Positions 17,787-25,726 of a stretch of DNA of 64,000 bases are shown one piece after another. Made by a program: the position numbers and the translations under genes. Origin of the DNA: Oxalicibacterium faecigallinarum (GTDB lineage: Bacteria > Pseudomonadota > Gammaproteobacteria > Burkholderiales > Burkholderiaceae_D); contig NZ_BMDI01000001.1 in assembly GCF_014635705.1 (NCBI RefSeq), forward strand, positions 760,008-824,007, read 5' to 3'. How positions within the stretch are numbered: the first letter of the stretch is position 1; the number at the start of each line of letters is the position of its first letter. Below the pieces are notes generated by a model. It saw only the letters and a program-made list of their open reading frames with translations, made no database searches and was not told the DNA's origin.

Positions 17787-18536
17787 TCATCGAACCGTAT
17801 TGAAAGTACAACTGGCGACGAACTCATAACGCTCGGGACGGATGTAGAAAGTCGAGTAGTCGCAGCAATCACCATTGGCAAAGCAAGATATTCGCGTCAT
17901 AACCAGCACGGCACTTCCCGTCTTAATCTGTAGCAGCTTGGCCATTTGCCTGTCAGCCAACTGCGCACGAACAGCCACATCGGCGCGCGCCACGCCCTGC
18001 CCGTCCAGCTTGCGCAGGATGGTGTAGTTCGGCAGCATCTCCGCTTCTTCCCAGGGCAAATCAGCCACAGCCTGAGGCAAGTAGCTTCCACCCACTGCAA
18101 TCGGCTCACCGTCTACCAGATGCAGACGCTGCATGAACGTGCAGTGGGTTACGCGACGGCCGAATCGGACAGATAGTTCCTTTGGTACAGGAATCAGATC
18201 TTTTGCCAGTAACTGCATTGTTGGCTGAAGACCTTGCATCAACAAGGAGTCATGAAAGCTGCGTAATGCATCCAGTGCGTGGCGCACCTGACGTCCGGCT
18301 ACATAGGTGCCCTTACCTTGCTTGCGCTCAACCACCCGCTCGTCTTCCAGCTTCTTCAATGCAAGTCTGACGGTGACGCGGCTCACATCAAAACGTGCCA
18401 TCAGCTCGGCTTCCGAAGGCAGTTTTCCAGACGGATCAAAGATGCCACTCAACGCCTCTTCCCGAAGATGAGAGGCGATCTGTTCATACAGCGAAGTGAC
18501 ATTCTTTCTAACGAGCAGATCCGACATGGCAAGCAT
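17787..18536 (-). CDS. GntR/HutC family transcriptional regulator with UTRA domain
   Basis: About 249 residues. Residues ~10-75 form a winged helix of the GntR type (LYEQIASHLREEAL..PSEAELMARFDVSRVTVRLALKKLEDERVVERKQGKGTYV, in parts), and residues ~95-240 form a UTRA ligand domain (THCTFMQRLHLVDGEPIAVGGSYLP; YSTFYIRPERYEF). It is transcribed away from an ABC transporter/hydrolase operon. Overlapping palindromes in the shared promoter region are likely its sites. By analogy with HutC-type proteins it is probably a repressor released by the substrate or a breakdown product. Confidence 0.88.
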   Translation of the reverse strand: MLAMSDLLVRKNVTSLYEQIASHLREEALSGIFDPSGKLPSEAELMARFDVSRVTVRLALKKLEDERVVERKQGKGTYVAGRQVRHALDALRSFHDSLLMQGLQPTMQLLAKDLIPVPKELSVRFGRRVTHCTFMQRLHLVDGEPIAVGGSYLPQAVADLPWEEAEMLPNYTILRKLDGQGVARADVAVRAQLADRQMAKLLQIKTGSAVLVMTRISCFANGDCCDYSTFYIRPERYEFVASCTFNTVR

Positions 18537-18630
18537 TCAAAAAAAGTAGTCGCGATTATTACGCATTGCGGACAAGTATATAAAAAGGAAAGCGAATAAG
18601 AATATGCAAAAACCTTCGTTGGCCCAACTT

Positions 18631-18646
18631 GTATTAATACGTATTA
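18631..18646. promoter_or_regulatory. Overlapping palindromes, candidate GntR operator
   Basis: GTATTAATAC (18631-18640) and TAATACGTATTA (18635-18646) are both perfect palindromes and overlap. They lie between the divergent gntR gene and the ABC transporter operon, near the expected promoter of the latter. Confidence 0.55.
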
Positions 18647-18723
18647 TGACAAAAATCGCATGAATGACCCGAATTTTCGTTATTCATCTTGTCCGAATAT
18701 CACTGCCAGAACCCGCCAACACG

Positions 18724-19542
18724 ATGACTGTCGCTCGCAATGCTCACCTCACCGTTGAGAAAATCGGCTTCTCCTATCAGGAAGAACACACGGTATTCAA
18801 TGACTTTTCATTCGAGGCACGTCCGGGTGAGTTCATCGCTCTTCTTGGCCCTTCCGGCTGCGGTAAAAGCACGCTGTTGAATCTGCTTTCCGGCTTTCTT
18901 CAACCGAAAACCGGAAAGATCACCTTGAATGGCAAGTCCCTGCAACCGGAGTCACCGGAACTGGGATACGTTTTCCAGTCGCCGCAACTGTTCCCCTGGC
19001 TGAGCGCACTCGACAATGTGCGATTTGGCCTTCGCATGGGAGAAAGAGGCTCGACAACAGAGCAGCTGGAAAAGGCGCGCCATTATCTGGATATGGTTGG
19101 TCTGGCGCATGCAGAATCAAAACTGCCGCACGAATTGTCAGGTGGCATGCAGCAACGCGTTTCGCTCGCACGCACGCTGGCGATGGAACCATCACTCCTC
19201 TTGATGGATGAGCCGTTTGCGGCACTGGATGCAATTTCTCGTCAACTCATGAACGAAGAGTTGTTGAGACTCTGGTCCACCTTAGGTCAAACGGTTGTCT
19301 TTATTACGCATGACATTGACGAAGCCGTCTTTCTTGCCGACCGCGTGCTGGTGCTAGGTACCGCTCCCGCCGGCCTTCAGCACGAACTTCCTATCGCCTT
19401 GCCACGTCCGCGGACGCAGATAGAGACGCGTCGTCTGCCGCTTTTCCACGAATACAGCACCTCATTACTGGACAAGATATCCACCGCAGCACGACCTGTT
19501 GCTTCGTTCATACCTCATTTCATTTTCGAAAGCACCTTATGA
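18724..19542 (+). CDS. ABC transporter ATP-binding protein, SsuB/TauB type
   Basis: 272 residues from the ATG at 18724; an ATG at 18664 would add 20 residues, and neither has a strong ribosome site. Walker A GPSGCGKS, signature LSGGMQQRVSLARTLAM, Walker B LLLMDEPFAALDAISRQ and the H-loop VVFITHDIDEAVFLADRV identify the nitrate/sulfonate/taurine importer group. The product powers uptake with the permease at 20575 and the binding protein at 19539. It overlaps the binding-protein gene by ATGA. Confidence 0.9.
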   Translation: MTVARNAHLTVEKIGFSYQEEHTVFNDFSFEARPGEFIALLGPSGCGKSTLLNLLSGFLQPKTGKITLNGKSLQPESPELGYVFQSPQLFPWLSALDNVRFGLRMGERGSTTEQLEKARHYLDMVGLAHAESKLPHELSGGMQQRVSLARTLAMEPSLLLMDEPFAALDAISRQLMNEELLRLWSTLGQTVVFITHDIDEAVFLADRVLVLGTAPAGLQHELPIALPRPRTQIETRRLPLFHEYSTSLLDKISTAARPVASFIPHFIFESTL

Positions 19543-20573
19543 GAACCACCAAGCTTCTTCTCTCGGCCACGCTCGGCCTTTCCTTTCTTGGCGCCAGTCT
19601 GAGTACGCATGCACAAGATAAACCCTTGCGTATCGGCTGGGTATATGCACTTGGTAATGCGCCCGCAGTGATTGCCGACCGCAAGGGATTTTTCCGTGAA
19701 GAAGGTGTCAATGTCGAAATCAAATCCTTTGGCGATGGCCCTGTCGTGCAACAAGCACTCTCCTCTGGTGAACTCGATATGGCCTACATTGGCGTACCGC
19801 CTGTCTACCAGTGGTATGCACGCGGATTGAATAGTCGCATTCTGGCCAAGGTCAACTATGGTCAGGCTGCCGTGATCACGCAAGCCGACAGCAAGATCAA
19901 GGAAGTAAAAGATCTGAAAGGTGGCAAGATCGCTGGTATTGCCAAAGGTAGTGGCATGGACGTCCTGCTGCGCGGTTACGTACTGAAAGAGGCATCTGGC
20001 CTCGAGCCTGATCGCGACATCAATGTGGTCAGTATGCCGGCAGGCAACATGACAGCAGCGCTCGACCGCAATCTTGTGGATGCCGCATTCACATGGGAGC
20101 CTTTCATCTCGACAGCGCTATTACGCGGCACCAGCCGGGTCGTGCTGGATGTCAACAAAGCCATTCCGGAATATCCGTGGTATATCGTGATGGGCATGCC
20201 TCGCACATTGGCGCAACGTCCTGACGATGTGCTCAAAGTGCTCCGCGCACATCATCGTGCAATCGATTTTTTGAACAAGCATCCGGATGAAGCAAATCGT
20301 ATCCTGGCAGAAGCGTTCGAGATTGCGCCGGTGAAGACGGCTGATGGCCGTGAAATTGCACCGGTCAAGGTGATCGAAGAAGCACGCAAGCGGATCGGAT
20401 GGTCGGATCGTATCGAAAATACCGATCTGCAATTCATTCAGCGTCTGATCAACTACTCGCGCTCATTGGGCTTCCTGAACAAAGACCTCAAGGCGACCGA
20501 GTTCATTGACACGTCATGGCAGCAGCGCGCAGTACAAGCCCCGGCCAAACCTGCTGCTGCACGACAGAACTAA
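19539..20573 (+). CDS. ABC transporter periplasmic substrate-binding protein, SsuA/TauA-like
   Basis: 344 residues with a cleavable signal peptide (cut near STHAQ/DKPLRIG). The fold pattern LRIGWVYALGNAPAVIADRKGFFREEGVNVEIKSFGDG, in short form, with VVQQALSSGELDMAYIGVPPVYQW, matches the SsuA/TauA/NrtA group. Those proteins bind sulfonates, taurine, nitrate or pyrimidine precursors. The C-terminus is Ala/Pro-rich. The true ligand is unknown and should be the substrate of the hydrolase at 21369. It is followed by the permease gene after one base. Confidence 0.88.
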   Translation: MRTTKLLLSATLGLSFLGASLSTHAQDKPLRIGWVYALGNAPAVIADRKGFFREEGVNVEIKSFGDGPVVQQALSSGELDMAYIGVPPVYQWYARGLNSRILAKVNYGQAAVITQADSKIKEVKDLKGGKIAGIAKGSGMDVLLRGYVLKEASGLEPDRDINVVSMPAGNMTAALDRNLVDAAFTWEPFISTALLRGTSRVVLDVNKAIPEYPWYIVMGMPRTLAQRPDDVLKVLRAHHRAIDFLNKHPDEANRILAEAFEIAPVKTADGREIAPVKVIEEARKRIGWSDRIENTDLQFIQRLINYSRSLGFLNKDLKATEFIDTSWQQRAVQAPAKPAAARQN

Positions 20574-20574
20574 G

Positions 20575-21324
20575 ATGCGTCTTCCACGTCCTTCCTGGGG
20601 TTGGGCTTCGTTACCCGCCCTTGTTTTGCTATGGAGTCTCATTGCTACGCGTTTTCCTTCCTATATTCTTCCGCAGCCCTGGGAAGTTGCCGTGGAAGGA
20701 TGGCGCTGGCTGGGTGACGGCAAACTATGGCCGCATCTAGGCACCAGTCTTCTGGAAGAGCTTGGCGGTTTTTTTGCCGCTATCGTGGCGGCAGTCTTGC
20801 TTGGTGTTACCGCCGGCATATCGCCTGCATTCCGCAGTTTTCTCACACCGCTCAACAGCCTTTTTATGGCGATTCCACCGATTGCGTGGGCGCCGTTGAC
20901 GATGATCATCTTCGGACTCGGTTATCTATCGATCGTCAGCGTGATCTTCATTGCGGCCGTATGTCCGATGACGTTGGCGATCCAGGATGGCGTACAGGCC
21001 ATTCGGGGTGGCGAAGTACGCGCAGCACGCATTCTGGGTGCGAACCGCATGCAATTGCTGGTGCACGTGTACTTCCCTGCTTCACTGCCTGCATTCACAA
21101 CCGCATTGCGTGTGGGCTTTAGCCAGGCATGGCGTGCCCTGGTCGCCGCTGAAATGATCGGCGCCTCGCAAGGCATCGGCTGGATGGTATCGACCGGTGG
21201 TCAGATCGGAAATGCCAGCCAGGTTCTGCTTGGCATCGTACTGATCGGCCTCATTGCCTGGCTGGCCGAAAGCCTCGTGTTTCGAAGGATCGAACGCCAT
21301 TACCAAGTCTGGCGCAGTCACTAA
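20575..21324 (+). CDS. ABC transporter permease, SsuC/TauC-like
   Basis: 249 residues with about six membrane segments. The coupling-loop EAA-type motif is visible as EVRAARILGANRMQLLVHVYFPASLPAFTTALRVG, in pieces near residues 140-175, and is followed by AWRALVAAEMIGASQGIGWM, the typical SsuC/TauC stretch. The ATG at 20575 follows the upstream stop by one base; a longer frame would overlap the binding-protein gene by 68 bases. Confidence 0.9.
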   Translation: MRLPRPSWGWASLPALVLLWSLIATRFPSYILPQPWEVAVEGWRWLGDGKLWPHLGTSLLEELGGFFAAIVAAVLLGVTAGISPAFRSFLTPLNSLFMAIPPIAWAPLTMIIFGLGYLSIVSVIFIAAVCPMTLAIQDGVQAIRGGEVRAARILGANRMQLLVHVYFPASLPAFTTALRVGFSQAWRALVAAEMIGASQGIGWMVSTGGQIGNASQVLLGIVLIGLIAWLAESLVFRRIERHYQVWRSH

Positions 21325-21368
21325 TCTTCACCCATGTGATCGGCATCGCTGATCGACGAAAGTATTTT

Positions 21369-23771
21369 ATGAGCGATAAAACATCTTCCCTTTCTGTGCA
21401 GTATCAGGCATTACGCGAAAGACTCGGCCCGCATTATGCGCCGCAGGGGCTATACGAACGTAACAAGCAATTGCCATTTGTCGGTCGCGTAAACTGCAAT
21501 GTCTCGCAGCTGGAAACCGGCAGCTGGAACGAGATCGTGATCGACTATGAAGTCGGTGCTGCCGGACTTGCCGATGGCGGCTGGTTCAAGACGACCTTCA
21601 AGTTCTACTCGGACTGGGCCTTGTTTCAAACGAGCGATCCTTCGGCAGCCAACTACGTGAGTGCCGAATATCAGGCTGGTCCACTGGTAGCTGGCCAGAG
21701 CCCGGCAACCGTGCAGTCGCTAGCGGTGCGCTTTGACCAGAAAGGTCACGAACGTCCCTTTCAAAAAGCGATCATCGTCGATGTCGTAGACGGCTACCTG
21801 AATGCGGGCGACCACATCATCATTCGGCTTGGTGATCGACGTGGCGGTGGGCCAGGCACACGTGTACAGACGTTTACCGAAGATCGCTTCCGTTTCCGCT
21901 GCTATGTCGACCCACTCGGCACATCGCGTTTTGCGGCCGTTCCCGGCGATATCGTGATCGATATGGTGGCAGGTGATCCGGCGCGTATTCTGATTGCCGG
22001 TTCTCGCTTTTCGAAAACAGGAGAGGTCGCACCGTTCCGCGTTTCGCTGCAGGATCGCTGGGGCAATGCATGTACCGCGCAAGGTGGTGATCTTTTGCTG
22101 AAGGCCTTCGATGCCAAAGGTCATCAAGTCTATTCACGCACCCATGCATTTCCTTCAGAAGGCTGGGCAAGCATAGGAATCGATGATTTGCCAAGCGTGC
22201 GCGGCACATTAACCATCGTTGCAGAAACATCGGGACTCCCGGCAGTCAAGCCGGCAACGGCCTATCTGGACATTGACGACGATTATCCGGCACCGCGTTC
22301 CTTCTATGCCGATCTGCACGTACATGCCAGCGATACCGTTGGCACCAACAGTCCGGCCAGCAATGCGGCCTATGCGCGCGACATTGGCGGCATGGACGTA
22401 CTGGGCTACACGGCCAATGATTTCCAGATTACGGACGAGAACTGGCAACTTGGCGTGAGCACTGTCGAGGAATTCAACGAACCCGGACGGTTTGTCTGCT
22501 ATCCGGTTCAGGAGTGGTGCGGAAGTTCGACCGCAGGTGGCGATCACAACGTCGTGTTCCTTGGCGACGACAAGCCGGGATTCCCTTACAACGCGCGCGG
22601 CGAACATAACCGCACATTCCTCTGGAACGAGGACATGAAAGGCAGCGCTGTCGAAACAGGTCGCTGGCCGGTGGAAGAACTATGGGACGCCTACCTGCAT
22701 GATCCTCAGCATCACTTGATCATGCCGCATGTCGGTGGCCGTCGTTACATCCCCGACTGGCATCATCCGGAACTTGAACGCCTCGTTGAAATCGCATCGG
22801 CATGGGGTCACTTTGGCTGGTTGTACCAGGACGTCATTTCACGCGGATATCGTATCGGCGTCGCAGCCAGCGGCGATGAGCATCGCGGACGTCCAGGTGG
22901 CGGCCCGCCTGGCACCCAAGTGTTTGGTGTACACGGCGGCTTGACTGGCATCATTGCAGACACGCTCGACCGCAAGAGCATCGGTCGTGCGTTACGCAAT
23001 CGCCATACATGGGCAACCACCGGTGAACATACCGCCTTGCTGGTCACTGCCGGGCAACACCGGCAAGGCGATGAATTCACGCAGCAGGGGCCGCTAGAGA
23101 TCGATTACAAGTTGCTCGGCACCACCGGATGGGATGAGATTGCAGCCTATGACCATACGGGACTGATCTGGAAACGCAATTTGCATCAAGAACTCGGTTA
23201 CTCGGATCGCCTCATTCGCCTGCGTTGGGGTGGCGCACGCGTGCCGGATCGCTACCGCTGGGCTTCCTGGCGCGGTCGCATCACGATCACAAATGGCATC
23301 ATCAATCGCTTCCAGTCACATGGTTTCGAGCACGGTGAAGAAACCTGCTGGCGAGAAGGTGCAACCGATATCGGTTTTCGTAGCGATACTTATGGCGATG
23401 CCGATAGTATCGAAATCGACCTCAATAATCTGCGTAATTGCAAGATTCGTATCGAGGGAACAATTGACAGCTACGTCAAGGTTGGTGATCCGCTCAAACG
23501 AAATCCTTTCGTGCATGCGCCGGAATTCGTGTGGGAGATAAGCGGCGAAGAACTGATGGCAGGCGGTGCATTACGTCAGGAACTTGGCGGCACCGAACTC
23601 TTCCTTGCACTGGAACGTTTGACCGAAAAGGCATTGCCGATCTCCTTGACCGGCTCCTTGACGATCGATCCGAAGAATGCAGAATTTGGCCATCGTCCTG
23701 TCTATCTGCATGCACGCCAGCGCGATGATGCAAAGATATGGTCGTCTGCAATGTTCGTTACATTCGGTTAG
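21369..23771 (+). CDS. PHP/DUF3604-like metal-dependent hydrolase
   Basis: About 800 residues from the ATG at 21369. Residues ~1-300 are beta-rich. At residue ~313 a PHP-type motif begins (FYADLHVHASDTVG), followed by further likely metal ligands in YPVQEWCG, GGDHNVVFLGDD, LIMPHVGGRRYIPDWHHP and AASGDEHRGRPGG. This set matches DUF3604-like proteins of the PHP superfamily, which are metal hydrolases. There is no signal peptide, so it acts in the cytoplasm. As the last gene of an importer operon controlled by a GntR/UTRA regulator, it probably breaks down the imported compound, which is unknown. Confidence 0.75.
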   Translation: MSDKTSSLSVQYQALRERLGPHYAPQGLYERNKQLPFVGRVNCNVSQLETGSWNEIVIDYEVGAAGLADGGWFKTTFKFYSDWALFQTSDPSAANYVSAEYQAGPLVAGQSPATVQSLAVRFDQKGHERPFQKAIIVDVVDGYLNAGDHIIIRLGDRRGGGPGTRVQTFTEDRFRFRCYVDPLGTSRFAAVPGDIVIDMVAGDPARILIAGSRFSKTGEVAPFRVSLQDRWGNACTAQGGDLLLKAFDAKGHQVYSRTHAFPSEGWASIGIDDLPSVRGTLTIVAETSGLPAVKPATAYLDIDDDYPAPRSFYADLHVHASDTVGTNSPASNAAYARDIGGMDVLGYTANDFQITDENWQLGVSTVEEFNEPGRFVCYPVQEWCGSSTAGGDHNVVFLGDDKPGFPYNARGEHNRTFLWNEDMKGSAVETGRWPVEELWDAYLHDPQHHLIMPHVGGRRYIPDWHHPELERLVEIASAWGHFGWLYQDVISRGYRIGVAASGDEHRGRPGGGPPGTQVFGVHGGLTGIIADTLDRKSIGRALRNRHTWATTGEHTALLVTAGQHRQGDEFTQQGPLEIDYKLLGTTGWDEIAAYDHTGLIWKRNLHQELGYSDRLIRLRWGGARVPDRYRWASWRGRITITNGIINRFQSHGFEHGEETCWREGATDIGFRSDTYGDADSIEIDLNNLRNCKIRIEGTIDSYVKVGDPLKRNPFVHAPEFVWEISGEELMAGGALRQELGGTELFLALERLTEKALPISLTGSLTIDPKNAEFGHRPVYLHARQRDDAKIWSSAMFVTFG

Positions 23772-23782
23772 CAAGACTCTAT

Positions 23783-23812
23783 AAAAAACGGCGCTCTTCA
23801 GCGCCGTTTTTT
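23783..23812 (+). terminator. Rho-independent terminator after the PHP hydrolase gene
   Basis: AAAAAACGGCGCT-cttc-AGCGCCGTTTTTT, a perfect 7-bp GC-rich stem extended by A/T runs, 12 bases past the stop. Confidence 0.95.
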
Positions 23813-23897
23813 ATCGCAAATCAAATTTCTTCTCTATCCATTTGCCGCCTTCGCTGCATTTCCTCTCCTTAAATGGCAAATTCATGCGATTGGTTTA

Positions 23898-23917
23898 TAC
23901 TGTACATATAAACAGTA
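23898..23917. promoter_or_regulatory. LexA box (SOS operator)
   Basis: TACTGTACATATAAACAGTA fits the CTGT-N8-ACAG LexA consensus with both outer TA pairs also matching. It lies 154 bases before the nuclease gene and would block its promoter until the SOS response removes LexA. Confidence 0.88.
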
Positions 23918-24070
23918 TTTAACGATTGCCAGTGAAAATCACCGTCGATGAGACCTGGTGATTATTTAATCCTGATTTGTCGCGTCGATTCACAAGCAGG
24001 CGGACGGGACAATGCGCAGCTCCCGCCTCGTGACTATCACTGTCGGCATTAATCTGAAGCATAGCCGAGC

Positions 24071-25726
24071 ATGACCATCATCTTGACCGATCAGCCGAAC
24101 CCTTTGTATTACCTGGATAACTTCCGGCGCGTACTGGATTGGATCACTCAACGCTACAGCGATCTGCTCGTAAGCGAAGAGCAGGATTTTATCGAACGTT
24201 TTTCCCGATTACCGCAGGTTTCCCAGGCCTTGCTGGTGCGCATGGTCATGCGCAAAGGGACGCTTTTCCGCAGCAGCAAACTTCGTTACGACGAGATTGG
24301 CTGTTCAGATGCAGCCGTACAACCCTTGATCGCCCAAGGCTGGGTGGTGCCCAACCCTGTCATCTCCATTGAAGAGCTGTTTGGCCTGCTGAAAAAAGCA
24401 GAGGTGCTTGATACATTCAAGTTCGAGACGCACGCAAAGTCGGCACGCAAGGCTGACTTACTGGAGCATGTGCGAGATACGTTTTCCGAATCGCGCGCAT
24501 TTTCGGCGTGGTCGACACGTCTGGATGACAAGGTATATCAGGTATGCATTACAAATTGGTGCGAACGACTGCGTCTCATGTTCTTTGGCAATCTGCATCA
24601 GAACTGGTCGGAATTCGTGCTGTCCGATCTGGGAATTTATCGTTACGAGCAGGTCGAACTGACTGATACGGCGCGTGGCTTTCTGTCACGCCAGGATGTG
24701 GACGATTATCTTCATCTGCACAATTGTCGCGAATGCTTTGATCAGGGCGAGGCGCTTGATGACATCCTGTCAAAGATCCCGAATACGCCTTCTACCAATC
24801 CGTGGATCGAAAGCCGTCGCAACAAACTGCTATTCAAGCTCGCCTATCAATATGAGCGCTGTGGCGAAACCGACACCGCCCTGACCATCTATCGGCAATG
24901 CCGCTATCCAGGTGCGCGCCTGCGTCAGATTCGCGTTCTGGAACGTTGTCATGAAATCGATGCAGCCTATACGCTGGCACAGCTCGCCAGCCAGATACCA
25001 GAGAGCGAGGCCGAACATCAATCCCTGCAGCGCATCCTGCCACGTTTGATCAAGAAGCGCGGGCTTGTCAAACACCTACCGGTCAAACGTGCAGCGATCG
25101 AGCAATTCAATCTGGTGCTGCCCTACCCCGCACAGCCAACCAGCGTCGAACATCTGGTGTGCAAGCATTACTCTTGCGAACGTGCGCCGACGCTGTATGT
25201 GGAAAACACCTTAATCAATTCCCTGTTCGGCCTGTTGTGCTGGCCGGCGATTTTCGCGCCTCTGCCAGGTGCGTTCTTCCATCCGTTTCATCATGGTCCG
25301 GCCGATTTGCATAGTCCCGATTTTTATTCGCGTCGCGCTGTACTGTTTGACGCATGTCTGGCGCAACTTGATAGTGATGCGTATCGAGATGCGATACTGC
25401 AAACATTTCATACCAAGCACGGCATCCAGTCGCCGTTTGTTTTCTGGCATGCAATGGACGAAGCCCTGCTGACACTGGCGCTCTCCTGTCTGCCTGCTGC
25501 CCATCTAAGAAAATGGTTTGAACGCATCCTGCTTGACATTCCCTCCAACCGCTCGGGTTTTCCTGATCTGATCCAGTTCTGGCCGCAAGAAAACCGGTAC
25601 CGCATGCTGGAGGTCAAAGGCCCCCGTGATCGTCTGCAAGACAACCAGATCCGCTGGCTGGAATACTGTGTCGCACATGCAATGCCTGTTGCTGTCTGCT
25701 ACGTGCAATGGGAAGAAGCGGCATGA
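24071..25726 (+). CDS. Bacterial FAN1-type VRR-NUC nuclease
   Basis: 551 residues, close to the length of Pseudomonas FAN1. The C-terminal VRR-NUC domain shows the PD-(D/E)xK site: PD near residue 498-499 (GFPDLIQFW) and LEVKGPRD with Glu514 and Lys516, then DNQIRWLEYC. The N-terminal half has the SAP-like and helical wHTH layout of FAN1 (LVRMVMRKGTLFRSSKLRYDEIG, in short), and TPR-like helices occupy the middle. FAN1 cuts 5' flaps and unhooks interstrand crosslinks. It overlaps the helicase gene by ATGA, and a LexA box precedes it. Confidence 0.9.
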   Translation: MTIILTDQPNPLYYLDNFRRVLDWITQRYSDLLVSEEQDFIERFSRLPQVSQALLVRMVMRKGTLFRSSKLRYDEIGCSDAAVQPLIAQGWVVPNPVISIEELFGLLKKAEVLDTFKFETHAKSARKADLLEHVRDTFSESRAFSAWSTRLDDKVYQVCITNWCERLRLMFFGNLHQNWSEFVLSDLGIYRYEQVELTDTARGFLSRQDVDDYLHLHNCRECFDQGEALDDILSKIPNTPSTNPWIESRRNKLLFKLAYQYERCGETDTALTIYRQCRYPGARLRQIRVLERCHEIDAAYTLAQLASQIPESEAEHQSLQRILPRLIKKRGLVKHLPVKRAAIEQFNLVLPYPAQPTSVEHLVCKHYSCERAPTLYVENTLINSLFGLLCWPAIFAPLPGAFFHPFHHGPADLHSPDFYSRRAVLFDACLAQLDSDAYRDAILQTFHTKHGIQSPFVFWHAMDEALLTLALSCLPAAHLRKWFERILLDIPSNRSGFPDLIQFWPQENRYRMLEVKGPRDRLQDNQIRWLEYCVAHAMPVAVCYVQWEEAA

